This document shows, piece by piece, positions 10,546 to 20,125 of a stretch of 64,000 nucleotides of DNA. The position numbers and the translations under genes are program-made. The notes under the pieces are model-generated. The model was not told the origin of the DNA, searched no databases, and saw only the letters and a program-made list of their open reading frames with translations. How positions within the stretch are numbered: the stretch's first letter is position 1; every line of letters starts with the position of its first letter. Source of the DNA: Sandaracinaceae bacterium (GTDB lineage: Bacteria; Myxococcota_A; Polyangia; Polyangiales; Houyiibacteriaceae); contig JADJJE010000027.1 in assembly GCA_016706685.1 (NCBI GenBank), forward strand, positions 54,658 through 118,657, read 5' to 3'.

Positions 10546-10582
10546 GTTTCAGGCTGTGGTGCGCACTGCAAAGCCCTGAAAC
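10546..10582 (+). terminator. Hairpin after pyrD
   Basis: GTTTCAGGCT (10546-10555) and AGCCCTGAAAC (10572-10582) are inverted copies with one bulged C, 13 bases past the pyrD stop. There is no T-run, so it may be a weak or Rho-assisted terminator or an mRNA-stabilising hairpin. Confidence 0.4.
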
Positions 10583-10631
10583 ATCTGACGCTGCGGCACA
10601 TTCTCGCTCTCGTTTTGGTACGCTGAGCGGC

Positions 10632-11075
10632 ATGACCCGAGCCGCTTGCTTCCTCTGCACGCTCACCGCCGCTCTCACCTTCATGGCGAGCGGCGCCGCC
10701 ACCGCGTCGGCTGACGTCAACATCTACCGCGGGGGCTCGCGCTGGGCCGTGCTGGAAGACGATGGCGACGTCTACATCAACGGCAGCCGCGTGGGCCAGG
10801 TCGAGAGCGATGGCGACGTGTACGTCAACGGCAGCCGCGTGGGCCAGGTCGAAGACGACGGCGACATCTACCGCAACGGGAGTCGCATCGGCCAGGTGGA
10901 GAGCGACGGCGACGTCTACATGAACGGCAGCCGCATGGGTCAAATCGAGAGCGACGGCGACATCTACAAGGATGGCTCGCGCTGGGGCCAGGCCGAGAGC
11001 TGCTGCGGCAGCTTCACCCTGCTGCGCAACGTCATCGCCGTGCTGATCTTCTTCGACAGCGGCTACACCAGCTGA
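10632..11075 (+). CDS. Secreted six-fold 16-residue repeat protein
   Basis: A 147-residue protein with a clear signal peptide ending around ASA-D (residue 27). Residues 28-123 are six units of exactly 16 residues, built on D-G-D-V/I-Y-x-N-G-S-R-x-G-Q-V/I-E-S/D. Unit 1 (DVNIYRGGSRWAVLED) and unit 6 are the most divergent; DGDVY starts recur at 44, 60, 76, 92 and 108. Such perfect short units suggest a closed beta 'flower' or small propeller. A Cys-Cys pair and a hydrophobic tail (VIAVLIFF) follow, possibly a membrane or surface anchor. I do not know its function. It lies immediately before a GMC oxidoreductase gene (11 bp gap), so the two may be cotranscribed. Confidence 0.75.
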   Translation: MTRAACFLCTLTAALTFMASGAATASADVNIYRGGSRWAVLEDDGDVYINGSRVGQVESDGDVYVNGSRVGQVEDDGDIYRNGSRIGQVESDGDVYMNGSRMGQIESDGDIYKDGSRWGQAESCCGSFTLLRNVIAVLIFFDSGYTS

Positions 11076-11086
11076 CAGAAAACAAA

Positions 11087-12715
11087 ATGTCCAACACCAA
11101 GTATGACTACATCGTGGTCGGGGCGGGCTCGGCCGGCTGCTGCATCGCCAACCGCCTCTCCGCCGACGGCAAGACCCGCGTGCTCCTCATCGAGGCCGGC
11201 GGCAAGGACAACAACCCGCTCATCAAGATGGGCATCGGCTTCAGCCGGCTGATGTACGACAAGTCCGTCAGCAACGTGTACGAGACGCAGCCGGAGCCGC
11301 ACCTCGGCAACCGCAGGGTGCACATCGTGCGCGGGCGCGTGCTGGGCGGCAGCAGCTCCATCAATGGACAAATCTACATGCGCGGCCAGCGCCAGGACTA
11401 CGACGACTGGGCCGCGCTGCCCGGCTGCGAGGGCTGGAGCTACGACGAGCTGCTGCCGTACTTCCGCAAGTCCGAGCACTTCGAGCCGGGTCCGGCCAGC
11501 GACTACCACGGGCAGGGCGGCGAGCTGAACGTCACGTATCCGTCCTTCAACTACGACATCACCGAGGCTTACTTGGCCTCCGCCAACAGCCTCGGCATCC
11601 CGCGCAACGACGACCTCAATGGTGAGAACCAAGAGGGCATCGGCATGATGCAGGTCAACCAGAAGGACCGTCAGCGCTGGAGCTCGGCCGATGCGTTCCT
11701 CGACAAGGAAGTGAAGGCGCGCCCCAACCTGGTCATCACGCTGAACTCCTACGTGAAGCGCGTCGTGCTCGACGGTAAGCGCGCCATCGGCGTGGACTAC
11801 CAGGACAAGAAGGGCACTGTGCATCGTGCGGAGGTCACCAAGGAGGTCATCCTCTCGGCCGGCGCCTACAACTCGTCGCCCATCCTCGAGCTGTCGGGCA
11901 TCGGTCGGAAGGACGTGCTGAAGGGCCTCGGCGTCGAGCTGCTGCACGAGCTGGCTGGCGTGGGCGAGAACCTCTAGGACCACTACCAGGCCTGGTGTCA
12001 GATGGGCGTGAAGACCAAGAAGGTCTTGTCGGAAGACGGCAAGTTCCCGCACGTGGTGTTCAACACCTTCAAGTACCTCTTCACCAAGAAGGGGCCGCTC
12101 ACGTTCCCGGCGGCCAACGTGGGCGCCTTCGTGCCCAACAAGGGCGCCGAGCGGCCCATCTTCCAGATCCACTTCACGCCCGGTGCCGGCAGCCAGGACT
12201 CCGACGGCAACATGGTCGCCAGCAAGGAGCCGGGGGTGAACGCCACCATCACCATCGTGCGGCCTACCTCGCGCGGCAGCGTGCATGCCAGCAGCCAGGA
12301 CCCGAAGGCCTTTCCGAACATCGTGCACAACTACCTGGCCACGGAGCACGACCAGCGGCTCTCGGTGGAGGCCTACAAGCTGCTGCGCGCCATCTACCGG
12401 TCGGAGAGCTTCGCGCCGCACGCCACGCACGAGCTGGTCCCCGGCGACCAGGTCGCGACCGACGAGCAGATCCTCGAGTACTGGCGCACCGACGGCATGA
12501 GCGTCTACCACCCCGTGGGCTCCACCAAGATGGGCGCCGCCGACGATCCGCTCGCCGTGGTGGACAGCGCCTGCCGGGTGCACGGCATCGAGGGCCTGCG
12601 CGTGGTGGATGCCTCGGTGTTCCCGTTGCTGCCCTCGGGCAACACGCACGCTCCCACGGTGGCCGTGGCCGAGCGCACGTGTGACCTCATCCTGGGGAAG
12701 CCGCTGCTGGCGTAG
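11087..12715 (+). pseudogene. GMC-family oxidoreductase with in-frame amber stop
   Basis: A choline dehydrogenase-like FAD enzyme of about 542 residues interrupted by TAG at 11975-11977. The frame is unchanged across the stop: family sequence runs GVGENL-stop-DHYQAW, where the consensus has GENLQDH, so one CAG to TAG change explains it. The N-terminal half has the ADP-binding VVGAGSAGCCIANRL and the substrate region RGRVLGGSSSINGQIYMRG. The C-terminal half has YHPVGSTKMG and SGNTHAPTVAVAE, which carry the catalytic histidine/asparagine region. Unless the stop is a sequence error or is suppressed, the product is a truncated, inactive FAD domain. The reaction would be oxidation of a primary alcohol or similar; the substrate is unknown. 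Confidence 0.85.
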
Positions 12716-12747
12716 CCTCCCCGGGCCCGGCGTAGCCCTCTCGCGGG

Positions 12748-15700
12748 CTACTCCGCCGGCTGGCTGCCCAGGCCCGGGTCGGAGATCAGCGTGTCCGCGG
12801 GGCCCTCGGGCTCCTCGGGCTCGTCGACGGGCTCGTCACCGCTCAACCAGCGCATGAAGTTGCCCATGCCGCGCGTGGCGTCTTCGAGCGCCATGTACGC
12901 CGCCGGCACCAGCAGCAGCGTGATGAACGTGGCGAAGAGCACTCCGAAGCCCAGGCTGATGGCCATGGGGATCAGGAAGCGCGCCTGCACGCTGGTCTCG
13001 AGGATGATGGGCGCGAGCCCGAAGAACGTGGTCAGCGAGGTGAGCAAGATGGGCCGGATGCGCCGCGCGCCTCCCATCAAGCACGCTCGCCAGATGTCGT
13101 GCCCCTCGGCCCGGAACTCGTTGGTGGCCTCCACCAAGATGAGCGAGTCGTTCACCACCACGCCCGCCAGCGCCACGATGCCCATCTGGCTCATGATGCT
13201 GAGGTCGTAGCCCATGAGCACGTGGCCCCACACGGCGCCGATGAAGCCGAAGGGGATGGCGAGCAGCACCAGGATGGGCTGCGCGTAGCTCTTGAAGCCC
13301 ACGGCCAGCAGCGCGTACATCGCGAACAGCGCGAACGTGAAGCCGAGCTTCAGCGAGTTCATGGTCTCGGCCTGGCGCTCCTGCTCGCCGCCCAGGCTGT
13401 GGGTCAGCCCCGGGATGTCACGCTCGAGCTGCGCCACCTCGTTGGCCACGATGCGCTCCACGATCTCGCCGGCGTTCGTGTCGCCGTCCTCCACGTCGGC
13501 GGTGACGGTGATGGTCTGTCGCCCCTCGGTGCGGCGGATCACGGTGTAGGCCCGGCCGCGCGACACGTGCGCCGCTTGCGCCAGCGGGATCTCCACGCCC
13601 GAGGGCGCCCGCACCATCATCTGCTCCACCTCGTGCAGGGAGCTGCGGTCCTCGCGCGGGCGCCGCACGAACACGCGCACCTCGTCGCGTCCACGCTGCT
13701 GGCGCACGGCCTCGGTGCCGTAGTACGCGGCGCGCACCTGGCGCGCGAGGTCCACCTCGGTGAGCCCCAGCGCGCGGCCCTCGGCGGTCAGCGTGAAGTC
13801 CAGCTGCTCCTTGCCCACCGCCACGCCGCTCTCGATGTCCCGCAGGCTCGAGTAGGAGCGAATCTCCTCCGCCAGCCGTCGCGCGGCCGCCTCCAGCACC
13901 TCGCTGTCTTCGTGCACCAGCTCGATGGCCACCGGCGAGCCGGGCTGCGCGCCTACGTCGTAGTTGAACACCAGCGAGTCCACGCCCGGGATGTCGGCCA
14001 CCTGCGCGCGCCACAAGCGCACGATCTCCGAGGTGGTCACCTCGCGCTCCTCCTGCGCCACCATGTAGAACATGACGGTGCCGAGGTTGCTGCCGAAGAC
14101 GCCCGCGCCGCCCGTGATGTCGGGCTCGAGTGAGGTGTTGGAGCCGACGTCCAGGTAGATGCCACGCGAGATGCTGCCGCCCGCGATGGTGGGGTGCTCG
14201 GCGATGAGGCGCTCAGCGGCGCCCGAGATCTGCTCGAGCGCGCGGCGCGTGTCGGCGATGGGCGTCCCCACGGGCATTTTCAGCATGACCGTGATGACGT
14301 CACCGGCGGTCTTGGGGAGGAAGGAAAAGCCCACCCTCCCGCCGGCTATCAGTCCCACAGAGGCCACCATCATGGCCAAGCCGGTCATGAGCGTCACATA
14401 GCGCCAGCGCAGCGCCACCTTGAGCGTGGGCAAGTAGAAGCGCTGCGTCACGACCACCAGGCCACGCGAGACGGTCTTGGTGGGCAGCAGCTGCAGCGGG
14501 AACAAGATGGGCCAGAGCAGCTTTTCCAGCAACCACGGCATCTTGTGCGAGAGGTGCGCCGGCAGGACGTAGAGCGACTCCACCAACGAGACGACGAGCA
14601 CCAGGATCACCACGATGGGCAGCACGCGGAAGAACTTCCCCATGACCCCCGGCACGAACAGCATGGGGAGGAACGCCACGCAGGTCGTCAAGATGGAGAG
14701 CAAGACGGGCAAGCCCACGGTGCTCACCCCCTTGATGGCCGAGTCCGCGCGTGAGTAGCCCTTCTCTCGTAGGTCGTAGACCGACTCGCCCACCACGATG
14801 GCGTCGTCCACAACCATGCCCAGCGTCACGATGAACGCGAACAGCGAGATCATGTTGATGGACACGTCGGTCACGTCGAAGAAGATGAGCGAGCCCGCGA
14901 ACGACGTGGGGATGCCCAGCGCCACCCAGAACGCGAGGCGCGCCTCGAGCAGCAGCCCCAGGATCAACAGCACCAGCACCAGGCCCTGCAGCGCGTTCTC
15001 GCGCAGGAGGTTGATGCGGTCCGCGTACATCTCGCTCAAGTCGGCCCACGTGGTGACGCTCACCCCGGCGGGCAGCTCCCCTGCCGCGCGTGCCGCGTAC
15101 TCCTTCACAGCCGCGGCCACGTCGAGCGGGGTCTCGTTGCCCACGCGGAAGGCGCTCACCATCACGGCCCGCTGCCCGTTGAAGCGCACCTCGCGCTCGT
15201 CCTCCGAGAACCCGTCCCGGATGGTGGCGATGTCCCGCAGCAGCACCTGCGTTCCGTCGGGGCGCGCCATCACGGCGATGTCCCCGAACTCGGCGCCGCG
15301 GTCGCGTCGCTCGGTGGTGCGCAGCAGGATCTCGCCCGCCGTGGTTCGCACGGTCCCGGCCGGCAGCTCCACGGAGGCCGCTCTCACGCGGTTGGCGATG
15401 TCGTCGATGGTGAGGCCATATTGGCGCAGCTGCGCCTCGGGGACCTCGATGCTGATCTCGAGCTCGCGCGTGCCGCCGATCTCCACATACGTCACGCGCG
15501 GGTCGGCCAGCAGGTCGCGCCGCGTGTCCTCCGCCAGGGAGCGCAGCGTGGCCTCCTCGATGTCGCCGTACAGCACCAGGCTGATGGCCTGCGTGCGGTT
15601 CGAGATCAGGCTCACCACCGGGCGCTCGGCGTCCTGCGGGAACGACGTGATGCGGTCGATGGCGCTCTTCGCGTCATTCAGCGCGCGGTCCTGGTCCGCG

Positions 15701-16095
15701 CCCAGCATGAGCTCCACGAGCACCAGCCCATTGCCTTCGTACGAGGCGGAGCGCACCTCCTTCACGCCGTCGAGTCCCTGCACCGCCTCCTCCACGGCAA
15801 GGATGATGGACTGCTCGATCTCCGACGGGCTCGCGCCGGGGTAGGCCACGGACACCGAGATGGTGTCGAGCTCCACCTCGGGGAACACCTCTTGCCGCAC
15901 GTTGGAGAGCGCGAGGACGCCTCCAATGACCAGCATGAACATGAGGGTGTTGGCCGCGACCCCGTTGCGCGCCATCCAGGCCACCGGGCCCTTGATGTCC
16001 GCGGCATGTCCGTCCTTGCGCTCGTCGAGCGGGATGGACGGGTCGATCGGCGGCAGCTCGGCGCCGGGCTCGCCCGCGTTGTGAGGCTCACTCAC
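12748..16095 (-). CDS. RND efflux transporter permease (HAE1/AcrB family)
   Basis: An inner-membrane proton/drug antiporter of 1115 residues with the usual two-fold layout: 12 transmembrane helices and two large periplasmic loops. LGMVVDDAIVVGES in TM4 carries the paired aspartates of the proton relay, and GIVALAGVVVNDSLILVE in the second half is the matching repeat. The GTG start at 16095 overlaps the adaptor stop by four bases. It is the last gene of the tetR-tolC-adaptor-permease operon. The N-terminus is longer than in AcrB (about 35 extra hydrophilic residues before the first TM). The substrates cannot be read from the sequence. Confidence 0.93.
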   Translation of the reverse strand: MSEPHNAGEPGAELPPIDPSIPLDERKDGHAADIKGPVAWMARNGVAANTLMFMLVIGGVLALSNVRQEVFPEVELDTISVSVAYPGASPSEIEQSIILAVEEAVQGLDGVKEVRSASYEGNGLVLVELMLGADQDRALNDAKSAIDRITSFPQDAERPVVSLISNRTQAISLVLYGDIEEATLRSLAEDTRRDLLADPRVTYVEIGGTRELEISIEVPEAQLRQYGLTIDDIANRVRAASVELPAGTVRTTAGEILLRTTERRDRGAEFGDIAVMARPDGTQVLLRDIATIRDGFSEDEREVRFNGQRAVMVSAFRVGNETPLDVAAAVKEYAARAAGELPAGVSVTTWADLSEMYADRINLLRENALQGLVLVLLILGLLLEARLAFWVALGIPTSFAGSLIFFDVTDVSINMISLFAFIVTLGMVVDDAIVVGESVYDLREKGYSRADSAIKGVSTVGLPVLLSILTTCVAFLPMLFVPGVMGKFFRVLPIVVILVLVVSLVESLYVLPAHLSHKMPWLLEKLLWPILFPLQLLPTKTVSRGLVVVTQRFYLPTLKVALRWRYVTLMTGLAMMVASVGLIAGGRVGFSFLPKTAGDVITVMLKMPVGTPIADTRRALEQISGAAERLIAEHPTIAGGSISRGIYLDVGSNTSLEPDITGGAGVFGSNLGTVMFYMVAQEEREVTTSEIVRLWRAQVADIPGVDSLVFNYDVGAQPGSPVAIELVHEDSEVLEAAARRLAEEIRSYSSLRDIESGVAVGKEQLDFTLTAEGRALGLTEVDLARQVRAAYYGTEAVRQQRGRDEVRVFVRRPREDRSSLHEVEQMMVRAPSGVEIPLAQAAHVSRGRAYTVIRRTEGRQTITVTADVEDGDTNAGEIVERIVANEVAQLERDIPGLTHSLGGEQERQAETMNSLKLGFTFALFAMYALLAVGFKSYAQPILVLLAIPFGFIGAVWGHVLMGYDLSIMSQMGIVALAGVVVNDSLILVEATNEFRAEGHDIWRACLMGGARRIRPILLTSLTTFFGLAPIILETSVQARFLIPMAISLGFGVLFATFITLLLVPAAYMALEDATRGMGNFMRWLSGDEPVDEPEEPEGPADTLISDPGLGSQPAE

Positions 16096-17336
16096 GGCGC
16101 GGGCTCCGCGGCGGTGCCCTCGGGCGCACGGGGGCTGGCCTGGGCAGTGGTGCTCGCGGCCGCTGTCGCGGTGCGCAACCGCATGCCGGGGAGGGCGGTG
16201 CCCACCTGGCTGCGGATGACCCGGTCGCCGGCCTCGAGCCCCGTCGACACCATGACGGACTCACGCAGGCCCCACACCACGGTCACCCGGCGCGTCTCCA
16301 GCTGGCTCTCGCCGTTCATGATGTAGACGATGTTCCCCTCGTGCACCGCCGCGCGCGGCACCTCGATGACGTCCTCGAGCGGGGGGGCGGCGATCTCCAC
16401 GTCCACGAACGACCCGAGCAGCAGGGGCACCGCGGCGCTCCCGACCCCGTCCATCGGGTTCGGGATGGACACGATCACGCGCGCCATCGCACCCGACGGG
16501 TCCAGGTCCGGCAGCAGGCGCACCACGCGGCCCGCGCGCTCGATGCGCTCGCCGCCCACGTTCTGGACGACGGTCGCGAGGGACCCGTCGGTCTCGGAGA
16601 TGACCAGGCTGCGCAGCGAGGCCACCGGGATGGAGACCTGCACCCAGAATTCATCCGTGCCCACCAGCGTGGCTAGCTGCGCCGCGGGCCCGACCACCTG
16701 CCCCACCTCCACGGCCTCCACGGTGACCATGGCGTTGAAGGGCGCGCGAATGACGGTGCGCGACAGGTTCAGGCGCGCCCGCTCCACCGAGCTGCTGGCC
16801 GCCACCACACCCACCTGCGCCGTGCGCAGCTGCGGGTCGCGCGTGGCGAGCGCTCGGCCGCTCTCGCTGGCCTCGGGGTTGCCGAAGCTGGACCACTCCT
16901 GCTGCGCCACCGCCTGGCGGCCGCGCTCCATCTGCAGCTCCAGCTCGGCGCGGTTCACCTCGGCGCTCGTGGCCTCCACGGCCAGCTGGTAGTCCCGCGC
17001 GTCGATGCGCACCAGCACCTCGCCCGCCTCCACGCGACCGCCTGCCACCAGCGCCGGGTGGTGAGCGCGGATGCGCCCCCCCACCTCGGGGATGACCACG
17101 ATCTGACGCGCGGGGCGCACGGTGCCCTGCGCACGGATCTGCACCTCGTGGTCGGCGCGCGCCACGGTGGTGACCTCCACCAGGATGCCCAGGTCCTCGC
17201 GGACCACCCGCTCGGCTTCCGGCTTGGTGCTCTTCATGTACATGAAGAAGGCGGCCGCCGCGCCGAGCACCCCCAGGATCAGGAGCAGCGAGACCAGCGC
17301 GCGCCCTCGCTCGCTGCGTGTCCGAAGCTGGGTCAT
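16092..17336 (-). CDS. RND efflux periplasmic adaptor (HlyD/AcrA family)
   Basis: A 414-residue membrane-fusion protein. ATG 17336 is preferred because it overlaps the upstream tolC-like stop (ATGA). One N-terminal transmembrane segment (ALVSLLLILGVLGAAAAFFMY) anchors it. Then come a lipoyl-like domain (GTVRPARQIVVIPEVGGRI), a coiled-coil hairpin (about 110-170), a second lipoyl half (VIRAPFNAMVTVEAVEVGQ) and a beta-barrel/MP domain ending in GDRVIRSQVGTALPGM. It links the RND permease to the outer-membrane channel. The C-terminus is Ala/Thr/Pro-rich. Confidence 0.9.
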   Translation of the reverse strand: MTQLRTRSERGRALVSLLLILGVLGAAAAFFMYMKSTKPEAERVVREDLGILVEVTTVARADHEVQIRAQGTVRPARQIVVIPEVGGRIRAHHPALVAGGRVEAGEVLVRIDARDYQLAVEATSAEVNRAELELQMERGRQAVAQQEWSSFGNPEASESGRALATRDPQLRTAQVGVVAASSSVERARLNLSRTVIRAPFNAMVTVEAVEVGQVVGPAAQLATLVGTDEFWVQVSIPVASLRSLVISETDGSLATVVQNVGGERIERAGRVVRLLPDLDPSGAMARVIVSIPNPMDGVGSAAVPLLLGSFVDVEIAAPPLEDVIEVPRAAVHEGNIVYIMNGESQLETRRVTVVWGLRESVMVSTGLEAGDRVIRSQVGTALPGMRLRTATAAASTTAQASPRAPEGTAAEPAP

Positions 17337-18865
17337 TCGTCGTTGCCTTCCGCTTCCGAGATGAGCGCGTCGGGCCACGTGCCGCCGAGCGCGCGATGAA
17401 GCTGAATCCGGTGTGAGATGAGCTGACGGCGCGCGTCGAGCAGCGCTGCCTCGGCGCCCTGGTGCATGGCGATCGCGCTGAGCACCGGCAGGAAGTCGCT
17501 GAGGCCCTGGCGGTAACGCGCTTGGGCCGCATCCAGCGTGGCCGCCGTGAGCTCGATGCGTCGCTCGAGGTGCAGCAGCCGCACGCGCTCTTGGCGCTCT
17601 TGGACCAGCGCCGCTTCCACCTCCACCAGCGCGTGCAGGATGACGTCGTGGAAGGTCTCCACGGACTCGGCCACCCGCGCGCGCTCGAGCTCCACCATGG
17701 CTCGCCCGCGGAACCCGTCGAACAGCGGCACGGTGAGCTGCGCCCCAGCCTGGTAGGTGAAGCCGCTCACGGCGCCCGTGAAGCGGTTCGGGTCCACGCC
17801 TGGGATGGCGTTCTCCCCGGGCTCGATGATCTCGGAGGTGGACCAGCCGTAGGTGGGCGTGAAGTGCAGCACGATGGTGGGCAGGCGCTGCGCGATGGCG
17901 GCGCTCACACGCCGGTCCGAGGCCTCGATACGACGAGCGGCGGCGCGGACGTCGGGGCGGTTCATCAGCAGAGACGCCGGGAACTGCGCGTCCGGTGGAG
18001 CGGGCAGCTCGGGCAGGGTGGCCTCTGCTTCGGGGAAGGGCGCGCTCGGCGGCTCCCCGATCAAGATGGACAGGCGCTGCCGCAGCACCTCCTCGGTGCC
18101 CGCCAGCAGGGCCAGCTGGGCGTCGGCGTCGGCCACCTGCACGCGCTGCTGGTGAACGTCCACGGCGCTCGCCAGGCCCTGTTGGAAGCGCAGCTCCACC
18201 AGCTCGAGGTAGGTCTGGTTGTTGGCTTGCTGCGACACCATCAGGTCGCGCTGCGCGCGCACGGCGCGCAGGTCGAACCAGGCCTCCGTGGTGGACGCCA
18301 CCAGCGTGATGTACGCGGCCTGTGCGTCGAGGCGCATGGCCTCCACGTCCAGGCGGCTGGCTTCGGCCTCACGGCTGCGCCGCGCCCACAGGTCCACCTC
18401 GTAGCTCACCGGGAGCGACGCGCTCACCTGGATGGCGCGGGTGTTGCCTTGGAACGCGCTGCGCTGGGTGCCCACGTTGAAGCGCGCCTCGAAGCTGATC
18501 TGCGGGAAGCGCGAGGAGCGCGCGATCTCGGCCAGCGCCTCGGCCTGCCGCACGCGCGCCCGCGTGGCGTTCAGCGAGAGGTTCACCGCCAACGCCCGCC
18601 GGATGATGGCGTCCAGCGCGGGGTCGCCGAGCTGGTCCCACCACGGCGCGGTCAGCTCGCTGGCTTCGTAGGCCGCGGGGGGCGTCGGGATCCCGGCCTC
18701 GCCGCCCTCTCCCGCGGGGCTCCCCGCGCCAGCCGCCGACGTGGACGAATACGCGCCGGGCAGCTCACTCGCCGGCTGCGGGTCTCGCAGCCGCTGGTAC
18801 ATGCAGCCGCTGGCACCCACGCCGAGGGCGAGGGTGCTCAACAGCACGAGGCTGGAGTTAGTCAT
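17333..18865 (-). CDS. Outer-membrane efflux lipoprotein (TolC/NodT type)
   Basis: A 510-residue outer-membrane factor. The start at 18865 gives a signal peptide with lipobox A-S-G-C (TLALGVGASGCMYQRL), so it is lipidated as in the NodT/OprM group. Two OEP repeats follow, with NLSLNATRARVRQAEALAEIARS and YRQGLSDFLPVLSAIA as typical helical-barrel segments, and the sequence GAQLTVPLFDGFRGRA in the second. Its start lies inside the end of tetR (8 bp overlap) and its stop overlaps the adaptor start, so expression is probably coupled along the operon. Confidence 0.9.
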   Translation of the reverse strand: MTNSSLVLLSTLALGVGASGCMYQRLRDPQPASELPGAYSSTSAAGAGSPAGEGGEAGIPTPPAAYEASELTAPWWDQLGDPALDAIIRRALAVNLSLNATRARVRQAEALAEIARSSRFPQISFEARFNVGTQRSAFQGNTRAIQVSASLPVSYEVDLWARRSREAEASRLDVEAMRLDAQAAYITLVASTTEAWFDLRAVRAQRDLMVSQQANNQTYLELVELRFQQGLASAVDVHQQRVQVADADAQLALLAGTEEVLRQRLSILIGEPPSAPFPEAEATLPELPAPPDAQFPASLLMNRPDVRAAARRIEASDRRVSAAIAQRLPTIVLHFTPTYGWSTSEIIEPGENAIPGVDPNRFTGAVSGFTYQAGAQLTVPLFDGFRGRAMVELERARVAESVETFHDVILHALVEVEAALVQERQERVRLLHLERRIELTAATLDAAQARYRQGLSDFLPVLSAIAMHQGAEAALLDARRQLISHRIQLHRALGGTWPDALISEAEGNDE

Positions 18866-19541
18866 TCGGAAGCTCGGCGTTGGGCCCCGCGATGGCGCGC
18901 AGGCTCTGTTGGATGTGGAAGGGGACGATGGCGTCCATGTCGATGGGGAAGGGCACGCGTTTGCGGAAGTTGTCGCCACCCAGGTGCGCCATGAACACCC
19001 CCAGGAAGCTGGTCCACAGCTGCATGTTCAGCAGGAACGGGTCCACCTCGGCGCGGATGCTGCCGTCCTGCTGACCGAGGCGTGTCGCGTCAATCCCCAG
19101 CTGGGTGATGACGCCCACGCAGCGGCGGTACTCGGCGAAGGACTCGCTGTCCGGGTCCAGGTGCTGGCCCGGCACCGCCCAGTGGATGGCAAAGCGGAAC
19201 ATGTGCGGGTGGCTGTCGAACCACCCCGCATAGACCTCCAGCATCCGGCGGATCTTGCCGATGCCGATCGGCTCGGCATCGGCCGCGGCGCGGAGGGCCG
19301 GGATGAAGTCGCGCATCGACCGCACCGCGATCTCGGCGCACAGCGCGTCCTTGTTTTGGAAGTAGAGGTAGAGCGCGCCCTTCGAGAGCTCCGCGCGCTT
19401 CGCCACTGCGTCCATGGACATCTCCCAGTAGCCCGTCTCCACGACGAACTCCTCTGCTGCCGCCACGATGGCCTCGCGGCGGGCTTCGCGTTCACGCTCA
19501 CGACGGGAGCGGAGGCGACATGGTGGGGATGACGACGACAT
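18858..19541 (-). CDS. TetR-family transcriptional regulator
   Basis: A 227-residue repressor. The N-terminal helix-turn-helix spans about residues 20-68 (REAIVAAAEEFVVETGYWEM then MDAVAKRAELSKGALYLYFQNKDAL), followed by an all-helical ligand domain. It is the first gene of an operon with tolC-like, adaptor and permease genes and is therefore the likely local repressor, released by an efflux substrate. A perfect palindrome and extra half-sites 70-95 bp upstream fit an operator. The C-terminal domain gives no substrate clue. Confidence 0.92.
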   Translation of the reverse strand: MSSSSPPCRLRSRREREREARREAIVAAAEEFVVETGYWEMSMDAVAKRAELSKGALYLYFQNKDALCAEIAVRSMRDFIPALRAAADAEPIGIGKIRRMLEVYAGWFDSHPHMFRFAIHWAVPGQHLDPDSESFAEYRRCVGVITQLGIDATRLGQQDGSIRAEVDPFLLNMQLWTSFLGVFMAHLGGDNFRKRVPFPIDMDAIVPFHIQQSLRAIAGPNAELPND

Positions 19542-19611
19542 GACGGAGGCTGCCGACGGAGTGACCGTGCGGCAGACCTAGCGCCATCACCCCAACGCGG
19601 CAACCGTGAAA

Positions 19612-19635
19612 TGACCGCCGGTCAGCAAATGACCG
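19612..19635. promoter_or_regulatory. Candidate TetR operator
   Basis: TGACCGCCGGTCA at 19612-19624 is a perfect 13 bp palindrome around a central C. A further half-site TGACCG follows at 19630-19635, and another lies at 19562-19567. It sits about 70 bp upstream of the tetR start, where an autoregulated TetR repressor would bind. The assignment to this TetR is an inference from position. Confidence 0.55.
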
Positions 19636-19677
19636 TGGGTTCCAAACGGAGCGGCCAACGCCACCCGCAACCTCGTC

Positions 19678-20055
19678 TCAAAGGCAGACACGACCGGCGG
19701 CGGTGGCCTCGCAGCTCAGGCCGGCTGCGCAGTCGCGGTCTGCCCCGCACGGCCGTAGGCAGAACGCGTTGCGGGCCTCGGCCGCGCCCGTGGCCACCAC
19801 GATTCCCTCGCTGTCCACGTCCGTGCAGGCCAGCACGTCCGAGCAAGGAAAGCGCGGAGCGCACCGAAACGTGCAGAACCCAGCGCCTGCGGTGGTGGCG
19901 CCCGGCTCCGACCGGAGCACCACGCAGTCGAGCCCGACGCTGCACTCGGGGGTGGCCTCGCACGACTCGAACAGCCGGCGCTCGCTGCTGGTCTGGCAGG
20001 CGGCGAGGCCTACGCACAGAAGCGCCAACAAGAGTGGGAGGCGGGGCAGGCTCAC
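19678..20055 (-). CDS. Cysteine-rich lipoprotein
   Basis: A 125-residue protein from GTG 20055, chosen because it starts a signal peptide with lipobox L-A-A-C (VSLPRLPLLLALLCVGLAAC). The mature part holds about 12 cysteines in repeated C-x-x-x-x-x-C-x-x-G-L-x-C units (CEATPECSVGLDC, CGADRDCAAGLSC). This is the Cys-rich pattern common in myxobacterial secreted proteins and also seen once in the OmpA-like protein at 24032-26047. It is probably disulfide-bonded at the cell surface; its function is unknown. It is divergent from the HEAT lipoprotein gene. Confidence 0.7.
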   Translation of the reverse strand: MSLPRLPLLLALLCVGLAACQTSSERRLFESCEATPECSVGLDCVVLRSEPGATTAGAGFCTFRCAPRFPCSDVLACTDVDSEGIVVATGAAEARNAFCLRPCGADRDCAAGLSCEATAAGRVCL

Positions 20056-20125
20056 GCCGCCAGCGTACCACGCACCCCCGCTGGCCACTTGCGCGTGCAC
20101 GGCGTGGCAGTGACAGAATGCCGCC

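Noticed and set aside
11975..11977. Pyrrolysine or other recoding of the amber codon
   Set aside because: The family residue is glutamine, no recoding element is visible and no suppressor tRNA is in the window; mutation or error is simpler.
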